Source: Luteimonas mephitis DSM 12574
GTDB taxonomy: Bacteria; Pseudomonadota; Gammaproteobacteria; Xanthomonadales; Xanthomonadaceae
Assembly: GCF_000422305.1 (NCBI RefSeq)
Contig: NZ_AULN01000018.1
Location: 62,001-126,000, forward strand
Length of the DNA stretch: 64,000 nucleotides
Reading direction: 5' to 3'
Of this stretch, positions 1 to 8,568 are shown piece after piece. Position 1 is the stretch's first letter, and the number at the start of each line of letters is the position of its first letter. The translations under genes were made by a program, and so were the position numbers. The notes beneath the pieces were generated by a model. It saw only the letters and a program-made list of their open reading frames with translations, did no database searches and had not been told where the DNA came from.

Positions 1-99
1 GGCTTCGCGCACCTGCAGCGCGTCCACGGCGTCGGCCGCGGCCTGGCGCAGGGCGGCGCGGAACAGCGGGTGGTCGTCGGCGATCAGCAAGGTGGGCAT
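1..99 (-). CDS. Response regulator, N-terminal fragment (cut by window edge)
   Basis: The complement reads from an ATG at 99 as MPTLLIADDHPLFRAAL and continues off the left edge. The short hydrophobic strand followed by ADDHPLFR is the start of a receiver domain of the NarL/LuxR type, with the acidic pair (residues 8-9) that binds magnesium next to the phospho-acceptor aspartate. The output domain is outside the window, so the family is inferred from the DDHPLFR signature alone. It is divergent from the hydrolase gene to its right. Confidence 0.8.
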   Translation of the reverse strand, partial: MPTLLIADDHPLFRAALRQAAADAVDALQVREA

Positions 100-196
100 T
101 GCCGCGATTCTCGCAGGAATCCGCGCGCTGGCGGCCCGCGGCACACTGGTACCAAAGTACGATGATCGAACCGACCGGGCTTGCTACTGTCGCGGC

Positions 197-2029
197 ATGA
201 CCAGAATTCCTGCCCGTGCCGCGACCGTCCTGTCCCTTGCCCTGCTGCTGGGCGCCTGCGCCAGCGGGCCGCAGCGTGATGCCACGGAGGCCCCGATGTT
301 CACGTCCGAACGCAGCAGCGACCATCGCGGCAGCGACGACCTGCTGACCGCGGGCCTCGGCCTCGACGGCCTGCGTGCGATGGTGCCGCCGGCCTTTGCC
401 GATGCAGCGCATCCGACCGCGGCCGAACTGCGCCGCCGTGCGATCTGGAGCAACTGGCGCGGCATCGCCGACCTTGCCCCGGGCGGCGGCTACGGCACGC
501 TGTACGGCACCACGCAGGCGGTGCCGGGACGCGAATTCTCTGCGCTGGCGAAGATAGAAGGCGCGAACCAGCCGCATCGCGTGCTGGTGCAGGTTCCCGA
601 CGCTTTCGACACGGCCAAGCGTTGCGTCGTGGTGGCGCCGGCCTCGGGTTCGCGCGGCGTGTACGGCGCGATCTCCATCGCGGCGGCCTGGGGCTTGCCG
701 AAGGGCTGCGCGGTCGCCTACACCGACAAGGGCGCGGGGAGCGATTACTTCGACCTCGATGCGCGGGCGGGCGTGCGCGTCGACGGCACGGCGGGCTCGC
801 CAGCGGACGGCGACGTGGCCTTCGTGCCGGACGCGCCGGCAGTCGCCAGCGGCGTCGCGTTCAAGCACGCGCATTCGAAGGACAACCCGGAGGCCGACTG
901 GGGCCGGCACGTGAAGCAGGCGGCGCAGTTCGCGCTGCACGCGCTGGACGAAGCCATGCCCGGCGCGGCGCCGTTCACTTTCGACAACACCCGGGTGATC
1001 GCAGTCGGCATCTCCAACGGCGGCGGCGCGGTGCTGCGGGCGGCCGAGCTTGACGGCGACTGGCTGGATGCGGTCGTGGCCGGCGAGCCCAACGTGTTCG
1101 TCGAGGGCGGGCGTCCGATCTACGACTTCACCACCGAGGCCGCGCTGCTGCAGCCGTGCGCGCTGCTGCACCTGGCGCCGGAGTCGCTGGCGCAGCCGCC
1201 GATGCGCGCGCAGGTCGAGCCGCTGTGGACACTGCGCTGCGCGGCGCTCAAGGCTGCCGGTCTGGTGTCCGGGGACGATACGGCCGCGCAGGCGAGATCG
1301 GCCTACGACGCGATGCGCGCCAGCGGCTGGACCGACGAGGCTCTGCGCTCGGGCGCCGCTTCCAGCGGCTTCGACCTGTGGCGTTCGGTGGCCGCGACCT
1401 ATGCCTCCGCCTATGGCCGCTATGGCGTTGGCGAGCACCCCTGCGGCTACGGCTTTTCGGCGCAGAACGCGGACTTCAGCCCGCGCGCCGCGACCGCGCA
1501 GGAGCGTGCCGCCTGGTGGTCCGACGCTGCCGGCATCCCGCCGGGCAACGGCGTCGGCCTCGTCGACACGAAGGTCGCGGCGCCCGATTTCACCCTGCCG
1601 GGCCTGCAGTGCCTGCGCGCGCTGTGGGACGGGCAGGGCGCCGACGCCGACCGCGTGCGCAAGGGCATCGCCGAAACCCGCGCTTCGCTGCCGCGCGCCG
1701 GCCTGCCGGTGATCGTGGTGCACGGGCTCGATGACGGCCTGGTGCCGCCGGCTTTCAGCAGCGCACCCTACGTGGCCGCGGCGCAGGCCGCCGGACGCGA
1801 AGTGCGTTACTGGCAGGTGCGCAACGTCGAGCACTTCGACGCCTTCCTCGGATTCCCGGACTACGCGGCGCGCTACGTGCCGTCATTGCCGTACGTGTAT
1901 GCGGCGCTGGACCGCGTCGACGCCTACCTGGACGGCAAGGCGACGCTGCCGGCCGACGCGGTGATCACCACCGTGCCGCGCGGCGCGGGCAAGCCGCTGG
2001 AGGCGGCGAACCTGGCGATTCCGCGGTAA
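197..2029 (+). CDS. 3-hydroxybutyrate oligomer hydrolase family lipoprotein
   Basis: This 610-residue protein resembles D-(-)-3-hydroxybutyrate oligomer hydrolases, which cut short PHB oligomers to monomers. The ATG at 197 is chosen because it gives a signal peptide ending in a lipobox (LLLGAC, Cys about residue 20), so export and lipidation are likely. The alpha/beta-hydrolase nucleophile elbow GISNGGG places Ser273; HGLDDGLVPP offers Asp512/Asp513 and VEHFDAF offers His546 as the rest of the triad. The frame is open further upstream to 92, but that start would bury the signal peptide. It lies one gene away from phaE-phaC, which supports a role in PHA turnover. The exact substrate is not proven. 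Confidence 0.82.
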   Translation: MTRIPARAATVLSLALLLGACASGPQRDATEAPMFTSERSSDHRGSDDLLTAGLGLDGLRAMVPPAFADAAHPTAAELRRRAIWSNWRGIADLAPGGGYGTLYGTTQAVPGREFSALAKIEGANQPHRVLVQVPDAFDTAKRCVVVAPASGSRGVYGAISIAAAWGLPKGCAVAYTDKGAGSDYFDLDARAGVRVDGTAGSPADGDVAFVPDAPAVASGVAFKHAHSKDNPEADWGRHVKQAAQFALHALDEAMPGAAPFTFDNTRVIAVGISNGGGAVLRAAELDGDWLDAVVAGEPNVFVEGGRPIYDFTTEAALLQPCALLHLAPESLAQPPMRAQVEPLWTLRCAALKAAGLVSGDDTAAQARSAYDAMRASGWTDEALRSGAASSGFDLWRSVAATYASAYGRYGVGEHPCGYGFSAQNADFSPRAATAQERAAWWSDAAGIPPGNGVGLVDTKVAAPDFTLPGLQCLRALWDGQGADADRVRKGIAETRASLPRAGLPVIVVHGLDDGLVPPAFSSAPYVAAAQAAGREVRYWQVRNVEHFDAFLGFPDYAARYVPSLPYVYAALDRVDAYLDGKATLPADAVITTVPRGAGKPLEAANLAIPR

Positions 2030-2049
2030 TCCAGCCCCGCGCGAGTCCC

Positions 2050-2164
2050 TGCAGGGGCGGCGGAAGCCGCGAGCTTTTGATCTTCGGGTGAAGCGAAAAT
2101 CAAGAGCTCGCGGCTTCCGCCGCTCCTGCAAAGATCCAGAGCTCGCGGCTGAAGCCGCTCCTAC
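2050..2164. repeat. GTAGGAGCG-family palindromic repeat, three half-units
   Basis: Arms 2050-2081 and 2099-2130 are inverted copies (32 nt with two mismatches) built around GCGGCGGAAGCCGCGAGCT. A third half-unit, 2138-2164, ends in GAAGCCGCTCCTACA. Read on the minus strand, the end is TGTAGGAGCGGCTTC, a form common between genes in Xanthomonadaceae and Pseudomonas. It fills the gap between the hydrolase and pssA and could fold into a strong hairpin in RNA. Confidence 0.85.
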
Positions 2165-2240
2165 AAGGGCGGGTGAGGCCTGCATCGCGCGGACACGCCG
2201 GATCTGGCAGCCTGTCGGTTCCCGCGACAAGGAAGCGACC

Positions 2241-2861
2241 ATGCAGCGCCCCCGCCATTTCTCGATGCTCCGCGAGTTCCAGCTCGCCGACTGGTTCACC
2301 CTGGGTAACGCGTTCTGCGGCACGGGTGCGGTGTTCGCGGCGATGCGCTTCCTGCAGGACGGCGTGGTCCGCGACCTGATGGTCGGCATGGCGCTGATCC
2401 CGCTCGCCTTCATCTTCGACGCCCTCGACGGCCGCATCGCGCGCTGGCGCAAGGTCGCCTCCACGCTGGGGCGCGAGCTCGATTCGCTGGCCGACGTGAT
2501 CTCGTTCGGCGTCGCCCCGGCGGCGCTGGGCTACGCCTGCGGCCTGCAGGGCGGCTGGGACTGGGTGGTGCTGAGCTATTTCGTCGGCTGCGGCGTCAGC
2601 CGGCTGGCGCGCTACAACGTCACCGCCGAAACCCTCGCCGACGGCGGCGACAAGGTGAAGTTCTTCGAGGGCACGCCGATCCCGACCAGCCTGGCGATCG
2701 TCATCCTGCTGGCCGTGGCCGCCGGCCTCGGCCGCATCGGCGACGAGCTGTGGTTCGGCGCGTGGCAGGTCGGTCCGTGGCAGCTGCATCCGCTGGTGCT
2801 GGTGTATGCAGTGTCGGGCTCGCTGATGATCAGCAAGACCCTGCGCATTCCCAAGCCCTGA
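2241..2861 (+). CDS. pssA: CDP-diacylglycerol-serine O-phosphatidyltransferase (phosphatidylserine synthase)
   Basis: A 206-residue membrane enzyme of the CDP-alcohol phosphatidyltransferase family. It makes phosphatidylserine from CDP-diacylglycerol and serine, the precursor of phosphatidylethanolamine. The family signature D-x2-DG-x2-AR-x8-G-x3-D-x3-D is complete, starting at DALDGRIARW. Several hydrophobic helices follow (for example SLAIVILLAVAAGLG). The ATG at 2241 follows AAGGAAGCGACC and matches the family start; an upstream in-frame ATG at 2088 lies inside the repeat and is rejected. It sits between the PHA hydrolase and phaE with no obvious functional link. The substrate could be another alcohol, but length and motif fit PssA. 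Confidence 0.88.
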   Translation: MQRPRHFSMLREFQLADWFTLGNAFCGTGAVFAAMRFLQDGVVRDLMVGMALIPLAFIFDALDGRIARWRKVASTLGRELDSLADVISFGVAPAALGYACGLQGGWDWVVLSYFVGCGVSRLARYNVTAETLADGGDKVKFFEGTPIPTSLAIVILLAVAAGLGRIGDELWFGAWQVGPWQLHPLVLVYAVSGSLMISKTLRIPKP

Positions 2862-2909
2862 ACCGGGGAACCGCCACACCGGTGCGTTGCTATCATCGTG
2901 GCCTGGTCC

Positions 2910-2915
2910 GGGAGG
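2910..2915 (+). promoter_or_regulatory. Strong ribosome binding site of phaE
   Basis: GGGAGG six bases before the ATG at 2922 decides the phaE start; the in-frame ATG at 2898 lies upstream of it. Confidence 0.75.
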
Positions 2916-2921
2916 AAAGTG

Positions 2922-4013
2922 ATGCGCGACATCGGGAAAGACGGGTTTTCGGCTCCGGACGATTTCGAGGCGCTGGCACGCCAGTACTGGAACGCCTGGG
3001 GCGAGGCGCTGCGTGGCGCTTCGCCGGATGCCGCGAAGGCGGGCACGCAGCCGTGGCAGGACGTGCTGGACTGGTGGGGCCGCTTCGCCCCGGGTGGCCG
3101 CGGCCAGGATAACGACGTGCTCGCGCGTTTCAACGCGCAGGCCGGGCATTGGCTCGCGCAGATGCAGCAGGTGGCGGCGCAGTTCGGCGGTCAGCAGGCC
3201 AGCCCGCGCGAGATCGTGGCGGCGTGGAAACGCGCGATGGAATCGGCCGGTGGCAACCCCTTCGGCGACCTGATGCGCGGCATGCGCGGGCACGGGCTCC
3301 AGGGATTCGAACAATGGTTCGAACAGGCTTCCCCGTACCTCGAAGGCCTGCGCAACGAGTCGTTGTCGTGGCTGCGCACGCCGACCTTCGGTTTCACGCG
3401 CGAACACCAGCAGCGCTGGCAGCAGCTCGGCCTGGCGATGGCCGACTACCGGAAGTGCACGCAGGCCTACGACGAACTGATGCGCAAGGCCACGCAGGAT
3501 GCATTCGCGGTCTTCGAGGACAAGCTCGCCGAGCGCGAGGAGCCGGGACGGCAGGTCCAGTCGGCACGCGCGCTGTTCGACCTGTGGGTGGATGCCGCGG
3601 AGGATGCGTACGCGAAGATCGCGCTGTCGCACGAGTTCCGCGACGTCTACGGCAAGCTGGTCGACGCGCAGATGCGCCTGCGCGGCGGCGTTCAGCGCGA
3701 GGTGGAGCAGGCCAGCGCGCTGTTTGGAATGCCGACCCGCACCGAACTCGATGGTGCGCACCGCAAGATCGTGGAGCTGGAGCGGCAGGTGCGACGGCTT
3801 CGCGACGGCATCGAGCGCGGGAGTGCAGGGGATCGCGCAGCCACGCCCCGGCCCGCGGCGAAGAAGCACGACGCCGGGAAGGCCGCTGCAGGCAGGTCGC
3901 CCGCGAAGAAGGCCGCGGCGAATGCGCCGGTTGCGAAGAAGGCCGCTGCAGCCCGCAAGCCGGCGGCGGTGAAGAAGCCGGCCGCTGCGAAGACCGCGAA
4001 GAGGAAGCGCTGA
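2922..4013 (+). CDS. phaE: Class III PHA synthase subunit PhaE, with a histone-like tail
   Basis: A 363-residue protein matching the PhaE subunit of class III polyhydroxyalkanoate synthase, the non-catalytic partner of PhaC that is needed for full activity and granule association. The aromatic-rich N-terminus (YWNAWGEAL), the central WRTPT-like stretch (SWLRTPTFG) and the helical region AYDELMRKA fit the family. The last ~90 residues form a coiled coil followed by a tail made almost only of Ala, Lys and Pro (AAKKHDAGKAAAG to the end at KRKR), like histone H1 or nucleoid-binding phasin tails. The gene is followed after one base by phaC, so the two are co-translated. The tail is the unusual feature; DNA binding is an inference. 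Confidence 0.88.
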   Translation: MRDIGKDGFSAPDDFEALARQYWNAWGEALRGASPDAAKAGTQPWQDVLDWWGRFAPGGRGQDNDVLARFNAQAGHWLAQMQQVAAQFGGQQASPREIVAAWKRAMESAGGNPFGDLMRGMRGHGLQGFEQWFEQASPYLEGLRNESLSWLRTPTFGFTREHQQRWQQLGLAMADYRKCTQAYDELMRKATQDAFAVFEDKLAEREEPGRQVQSARALFDLWVDAAEDAYAKIALSHEFRDVYGKLVDAQMRLRGGVQREVEQASALFGMPTRTELDGAHRKIVELERQVRRLRDGIERGSAGDRAATPRPAAKKHDAGKAAAGRSPAKKAAANAPVAKKAAAARKPAAVKKPAAAKTAKRKR

Positions 4014-4014
4014 C

Positions 4015-5088
4015 ATGACCGGGCCCATCGACATCACTCCCGACCGCCTCGCGGCGGAGGCGGCCGCATTCCAGCAGAAGCTGATGGCCGGCCTGCAGAC
4101 GCTGCGCGAGGTCGAGGACGTGGACTACGGCGCCACCGCGAAGGAAGAAGTCTGGCGTGACGGCAAGGTCGTGCTGTATCGCTATCGCGGCGAGGGCAAG
4201 CCCACCGCGTCGGTGCCGCTGCTGATCAGCTACGCGCTGGTCAACCGGCCGTACATGGTCGACCTGCAGGCCGACAAGTCGATCGTGCGCAACCTGCTGG
4301 CGCGCGGCGAGGATGTCTACATCATCGACTGGGGCTACGCCGACCGCTCCGACCGGTTCCTCACGCTGGAGGATTACATCGAGCGCTTCCTCGGCGGCGC
4401 CGTCGATTACCTGCGCGAGGCGCACGGACTGGATTCGATCAACCTGCTCGGCATCTGCCAGGGCGGCGCGTTCTCGCTGTGCTACGCATCGCTGCATCCG
4501 GGCAAGGTCCGCAACCTGGTCACGATGGTCACGCCGGTCGACTTCCACACCGACGACAACATGCTGTCGAACTGGACCCGCGGCATGGACGTGGACCTGT
4601 TCGTCGACACGCTGGGCAACGTGCCGGCCGACCTGATGAACCTGTGCTACCTCACGCTCAAGCCGTGGCGGCTGTTCGCGCAGAAGTACGTCGGGCTGGT
4701 GGACATCCTCGACGACAGGCGCGCGCTCGAGGATTTCCTGCGCATGGAGAAGTGGATTTTCGACTCGCCCGACCAGGCCGGCGAGGCGTTCCGCCAGTTC
4801 GTCAAGCAGTTCTACCAGGCCAACGGCTTCGTCAACGGCGGCATCGTGATCGGCGATCGCGAGGTCCACCTCGGGCTGGTCGAGATGCCGGTGCTGAACA
4901 TCTATGCCGAGCAGGACCACCTGGTGCCGCCCGCCGCGTCGAAGCGATTGAAGGAACTCGTGGGCAGCAGGGATTATTCCGAGCTGTCGTTCCGCGGCGG
5001 CCACATCGGCATCTATGTTTCCAGCCGCGCGCAGAAGGAAGTCCCGGGCACGATCCACGAGTGGCTGGCGGCGCGCTCGGCCCCGTGA
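4015..5088 (+). CDS. phaC: Class III poly(R)-hydroxyalkanoic acid synthase subunit PhaC
   Basis: A 357-residue catalytic subunit that polymerises 3-hydroxyacyl-CoA into polyester at the granule surface. The lipase-like box GICQGG places the nucleophile Cys148. Asp301 (YAEQDHLVPP) and His330 (RGGHIG) complete the triad at the spacing known for Allochromatium-type PhaC. The length (~355) and the presence of phaE just upstream fix it as class III. The ATG at 4015 follows the phaE stop by one base. Confidence 0.95.
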   Translation: MTGPIDITPDRLAAEAAAFQQKLMAGLQTLREVEDVDYGATAKEEVWRDGKVVLYRYRGEGKPTASVPLLISYALVNRPYMVDLQADKSIVRNLLARGEDVYIIDWGYADRSDRFLTLEDYIERFLGGAVDYLREAHGLDSINLLGICQGGAFSLCYASLHPGKVRNLVTMVTPVDFHTDDNMLSNWTRGMDVDLFVDTLGNVPADLMNLCYLTLKPWRLFAQKYVGLVDILDDRRALEDFLRMEKWIFDSPDQAGEAFRQFVKQFYQANGFVNGGIVIGDREVHLGLVEMPVLNIYAEQDHLVPPAASKRLKELVGSRDYSELSFRGGHIGIYVSSRAQKEVPGTIHEWLAARSAP

Positions 5089-5153
5089 CCCGATCCGCGC
5101 TGCCTTAACGCGGGCCACGCTAGACTTCCGCCGTCCCCCAGGTGCCCTTGCAG

Positions 5154-5354
5154 ATGAACCAGACGCAGCGTTTCACCCGATCGATCAACGACCGTGTCCT
5201 TGCCGGCGTGATGGGTGGCATCGCGCATCGTTTCGGCTGGAACTCGACGCTGTTGCGCGCGATCTACGTCATCGTTTCGGTGGCGTCTGCGGCGTTCCCC
5301 GGCATCCTCGCCTACCTGATCCTGTGGTTGCTGATGCCCGAAGGCGACGATTGA
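5154..5354 (+). CDS. Small PspC-domain membrane protein
   Basis: A 66-residue protein that is essentially a single PspC domain: a conserved NDRVLAGVMGGIAHRFGW start followed by one long hydrophobic segment ending in LILWLLMPEGDD. In the phage-shock system PspC is a membrane sensor, but stand-alone mini-PspC proteins like this have no settled role. No pspA, pspB or pspF is nearby. The ATG at 5154 is used; the next gene begins inside its stop codon. Confidence 0.85.
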   Translation: MNQTQRFTRSINDRVLAGVMGGIAHRFGWNSTLLRAIYVIVSVASAAFPGILAYLILWLLMPEGDD

Positions 5355-5815
5355 ACGCAGCACTCGCCGCGCGCCGGGTGCCGCGTGCGGTGCTGCGCGT
5401 GTTGCAGGGACTGGGCGCTGTTTGGACGCTGCCGAACACGGTCGCAGGCCTCCTGCTGGGCGTTGTCGGGCTGGCCTTCGGCGCCCATGCCCATGTGCGC
5501 CGGCGCGACCTGGCCCTCGTGTTCCATCGATGGCCGTGGGGCCCGGGCGGCGCGTTGACGCTCGGCAACGTGATCCTGCACACCGGCGATTCGCTGGACT
5601 CGCCGTGCATGACATACGCGCATCACGCAGGCCGTGGAGATGAAGTGCCGATCCTGCTCGCCGACCACGAGCGCGCGCACGTCTTCCAGTACATGGTGCT
5701 TGGTCCGCTGTTCCTGCCGCTGTACCTGGCATGCGGTGGCATCAGTGCACGCAACCGCTTCGAGCGTGCCGCGGACCGCTACGCGCGGTCCGGGCGCGAC
5801 TGGTGGCCCTGGTGA
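5351..5815 (+). CDS. Hypothetical protein with an HExxH motif, overlapping the PspC gene
   Basis: An uncharacterised protein of about 154 residues. The reading frame has no upstream ATG that makes sense; a TTG at 5351 overlaps the pspC stop (ATTGA) and a GTG at 5378 is the alternative. One hydrophobic segment lies near the N-terminus (AGLLLGVVGLAFGAHAHV). HERAH (residues 106-110) matches the zinc-binding HExxH pattern and is followed by a second hydrophobic stretch (FQYMVLGPLFLPLYLACGG), so a membrane-embedded metallopeptidase-like fold is possible. Tight coupling to the PspC gene suggests a shared membrane-related job. Function unknown. Confidence 0.7.
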   Translation: MNAALAARRVPRAVLRVLQGLGAVWTLPNTVAGLLLGVVGLAFGAHAHVRRRDLALVFHRWPWGPGGALTLGNVILHTGDSLDSPCMTYAHHAGRGDEVPILLADHERAHVFQYMVLGPLFLPLYLACGGISARNRFERAADRYARSGRDWWPW

Positions 5816-6182
5816 CGCAGCCTGCCTGACGCCTGGGCAGGCGTGCCGACGAATGGTCGACGGGTTTTACGTCCCGGTAACGGCCACTGGATTAACCTGC
5901 ACGCGTCGAGGAAAAAGCGGAAGGCGAAAGCCGGAAGCAATCGCTTCGGCAAAAGAAGGCTCAGCCAATCGGAGAAATCCGGAAGACTGGGCCTTCTACT
6001 TTTCCGGATGCCGCTCTGCGCATCGGGCGAGGCTCGTGTCTTCCGGCCCAGGTGGATGCCGGTTCCGGTGAAGGTGCATTGGCAGCATGCGGCCGCAACC
6101 GGTTGAACTGCGTTCCCGCCTGATATGAATGCGGGCCCGCGGCACATGCGCTAGGCTCGCGCCAGCGAGGGGAGGGCAGCGC
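5816..6182. other. Intergenic stretch with several hairpins, no gene recognised
   Basis: This 367-base gap has less GC than its flanks and no convincing coding frame. An inverted repeat GCCTGCC/GGCAGGC (5820-5826, 5836-5842) just after the upstream gene may act as a weak terminator, although no T-run follows. A second, perfect 8-bp pair ATCCGGAA/TTCCGGAT (5977-5984, 6002-6009) encloses a 17-base loop. A purine-rich run lies at 5910-5960. A structured leader or small RNA is possible but unproven. Confidence 0.4.
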
Positions 6183-6590
6183 ATGAGCCGAGACGAGTAC
6201 CGGACATTGACGCCATGGTCGTTTTTCCTGCCGGTTTCGCTGGCGGTGATGCTGGGAGTGCTGGTGGCCAATGCGCTGGGCGCGGCGCTGTTCGACCACG
6301 ACGATGCGCCTGCCGGGCCAGCAGCGGCTGCAGCCGTGGAGGCCGGAGAGCCCGCCGATGCCGCCGACGGATCCGGGCCTGCGCCAGCGGCCGGCGAAGC
6401 GAAGAAAGCAGAGGCAGACAAGGCCATGCCGGTGCTGGCGCCGGTGAACCTGCCAGGGCCGAGCAGTGCGCGGCGCGACGGCGAAACGCGCGCGTGCATC
6501 GGCGGGACGATCGCGGTGCGCGCGGACAACGGCTGGGAACAGGAAGTGGTGGGCGACGCGCCGGCGCGCTGTACCGCGAGCTCGCGCTGA
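6183..6590 (+). CDS. Hypothetical single-pass membrane protein
   Basis: A 135-residue protein not recognised. It has a single transmembrane segment at about residues 12-34 (SFFLPVSLAVMLGVLVANAL). After it comes an Ala/Pro/Glu-rich linker, then a short C-terminal region with two cysteines (RACIGGTIAVRADNGW and ARCTASSR). The ATG at 6183 follows a clear GGGGAGGG ribosome binding site. It converges on the TANGO2-like gene, with only a few bases between the stops. Confidence 0.72.
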   Translation: MSRDEYRTLTPWSFFLPVSLAVMLGVLVANALGAALFDHDDAPAGPAAAAAVEAGEPADAADGSGPAPAAGEAKKAEADKAMPVLAPVNLPGPSSARRDGETRACIGGTIAVRADNGWEQEVVGDAPARCTASSR

Positions 6591-6594
6591 ACGA

Positions 6595-7401
6595 TCAGCG
6601 GCCGCGTCGCGCTGCCAGCGGCAGGCTGGCCACGCTTTCCCCGAGCAGCGCGGCATCCGGGCCGAAGCGTCGTTCGGCAAACAGGATCGATTCGGTGCCG
6701 ACCAGCACCACGGAACTGCAGCGCGTGCCGTAGTGCTCGCCGCGCACGAATGGGGGCGACAGCGCGCGTTCGAGTTCGAGTCCCACGCCGGTGCTCGGCA
6801 ACGCGTCATCCGGTGCAACGCTGGTGTCGGCCAGCGCGTCGAGCAGGGGTGCGAGCGCGGTGATACCGCGCGCCTGCGCGGTGTCGGCTTCCGATGACCG
6901 TAGCCATGCGTCAAGTGCGCCGGTGGCGCGCGCACTCTTCGGCCAGGGCGCGTCGAATGCGCCGTTCGACATTGCATGCAGGCCCGGTTCCACGTTGCGG
7001 GTGGCAAACCCGGGATGGTTGCTGGCGAACGCCAGCGAGTCTCCGTCCCATGCCAGCAGGTTGAAGCGGCCGAACTGTGCCGCGGCCGGTGCAAGCGCCG
7101 CCAGCGCCGCGCCCGAGCAGGATTCCCCTCGCACGAAGTCACGCACCAGCGCACCGCGCGAACGCGGGGCGGTTTCGTTGGCGATCCCCGCGCGGACGTT
7201 GGTCACGGCGGCCAACCGCCCACGCGTGGAAACCTGCAGCCAGCTTCCGCCCTGTACGAGGTCGCGGCCGCCATAGACATCGGATGCGTCGGGGTCGAAT
7301 CCGGCCGCGGCCGCGGGTCGCGCATGGGCCTCGTCGCGATTGGCGATCAGTGCGAGCGGGAAGCGCGGATGCACGCGCCAGGCAATGGCAATCAGGCACA
7401 T
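6595..7401 (-). CDS. NRDE/TANGO2 family protein
   Basis: A 268-residue protein of the NRDE family (Pfam NRDE, relatives of animal TANGO2). It starts MCLIAIAWR and carries the name-giving motif NRDE in [13 protein letters not shown] within the first 30 residues. The N-terminal Cys2 and the NRDE motif are typical of the Ntn-hydrolase-like fold proposed for the family. The biochemical role in bacteria is unknown; the animal protein is linked to heme and lipid handling. It lies directly downstream of arsH on the same strand and may be read through from the ars operon. Confidence 0.88.
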   Translation of the reverse strand: MCLIAIAWRVHPRFPLALIANRDEAHARPAAAAGFDPDASDVYGGRDLVQGGSWLQVSTRGRLAAVTNVRAGIANETAPRSRGALVRDFVRGESCSGAALAALAPAAAQFGRFNLLAWDGDSLAFASNHPGFATRNVEPGLHAMSNGAFDAPWPKSARATGALDAWLRSSEADTAQARGITALAPLLDALADTSVAPDDALPSTGVGLELERALSPPFVRGEHYGTRCSSVVLVGTESILFAERRFGPDAALLGESVASLPLAARRGR

Positions 7402-7427
7402 GGGGCGATGCTAGCGCAGCTGCGGGT

Positions 7428-8168
7428 TCAGGCGCTGCTGCGCAAGTTGACGCGCGCGGACAGCTCGGCGGCGGTTTCCCTGCGTTCGCTGTAGCGGTCC
7501 ACCAGCCAGGGGCTGACGTCGCGGGTCAGCAGGGTGAACTTCACCAGTTCCTCCATCACGTCGACGACGCGGTCGTAATACGCGGACGGCTTCATCCGGC
7601 CTGCTTCGTCGAACTCCTGCCAGGCCTTGGGCACCGACGACTGGTTGGGAATCGTGAGCATCCGCATCCAGCGCCCCAGCACCCGCAGCTGGTTGACCGC
7701 GTTGAACGACTGCGAGCCTCCGGAGACCTGCATCACTGCCAGCACCTTGCCCTGGGTGGGGCGGACGGCGCCTTCGGTGAGCGGGATCCAGTCGACCTGC
7801 GCCTTCATGATCCCGGTCATCGCACCATGGCGCTCCGGCGAACACCACACCATCGCTTCCGACCAGCGCACGAGGTCCCGCAGTTCCTGCACCTTCGGAT
7901 GCGTGGCCGGCGCATCGTCGGGCAACGGCAGGCCGGAAGGATCGAACAACCTCGTCTCCGCCCCCAGCGCCTCGAGCAGGCGCGCGGCTTCGAGCGCGAG
8001 CAGCTTGCTGTAGGAGCGCGTGCGCAGCGAGCCGTACAGCAGCAGCACCCGTGGCGGGTGCGTGGCGCTGCCGACCGCCGCGAAACGCTCGGGCAAGGCG
8101 CGTTCGAGCAGCGCGGTGTCGACGTTCGGCAGCGTGATCGACTCAGACAACGCGGTTCCCCTGTGCAT
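7428..8168 (-). CDS. arsH: Arsenical resistance protein ArsH (NADPH-dependent FMN reductase)
   Basis: A 246-residue flavoprotein that oxidises trivalent organoarsenicals and reduces quinones or metals using NADPH. The FMN phosphate loop [10 protein letters not shown], the [15 protein letters not shown] segment and [14 protein letters not shown] are characteristic of ArsH rather than generic NADPH-FMN reductases. It is the last gene of the ars operon and overlaps the end of arsC by 26 bases, which indicates translational coupling. Confidence 0.94.
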   Translation of the reverse strand: MHRGTALSESITLPNVDTALLERALPERFAAVGSATHPPRVLLLYGSLRTRSYSKLLALEAARLLEALGAETRLFDPSGLPLPDDAPATHPKVQELRDLVRWSEAMVWCSPERHGAMTGIMKAQVDWIPLTEGAVRPTQGKVLAVMQVSGGSQSFNAVNQLRVLGRWMRMLTIPNQSSVPKAWQEFDEAGRMKPSAYYDRVVDVMEELVKFTLLTRDVSPWLVDRYSERRETAAELSARVNLRSSA

Positions 8169-8568
8169 CGATGACCACTTCGCCGTCTTCCTTCGCGAAC
8201 GGGCCGCGCTGCGGCGACGGCAGCAGGTCGAGCACGGCTTCCGAGGGCCGGCACATCCGCGTGCCGAGCGGCGATACGACGATCGGCCGCTGGATCAGGA
8301 CCGGGTGTTCGAGCATCGCGTCGATCAGTGCGTCGTCGCCGAGCGCCGGATCGTCGAGGTGCAGTTCCGCGTAGGCCGCTTCCTTCGCGCGCAGTAGATC
8401 GCGTGCAGGGACGCCCATTGCCGCGATCAGGCCGGCCAGCGTTTCGCGGTCGGGCGGGTCCTTGAGGTACTCGATCACTCGCGGCTCGATGCCGGCATTG
8501 CGGATCAGCGCGAGCGTGTTGCGCGAAGTGCCGCAGGCGGGGTTGTGGTAGATGGTGATGTCATTCAT
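8143..8568 (-). CDS. arsC: Arsenate reductase, glutaredoxin-dependent (ArsC)
   Basis: A 141-residue cytosolic enzyme reducing arsenate to arsenite with glutathione/glutaredoxin. The motif [13 protein letters not shown] places the single catalytic Cys12, and the arginine in IQRPIV is the second substrate-binding site. It starts with a 4-base ATGA overlap with the acr3 stop and overlaps arsH at its end, so it is firmly in the operon. It is unrelated in fold to the other arsenate reductase upstream. Confidence 0.95.
   Translation of the reverse strand: MNDITIYHNPACGTSRNTLALIRNAGIEPRVIEYLKDPPDRETLAGLIAAMGVPARDLLRAKEAAYAELHLDDPALGDDALIDAMLEHPVLIQRPIVVSPLGTRMCRPSEAVLDLLPSPQRGPFAKEDGEVVIDAQGNRVV

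Noticed and set aside
5779..6147. A 122-codon minus-strand frame in the 5.8-6.2 kb gap.
   Set aside because: It overlaps the end of the HExxH gene, lacks a ribosome site and has no recognisable domain.
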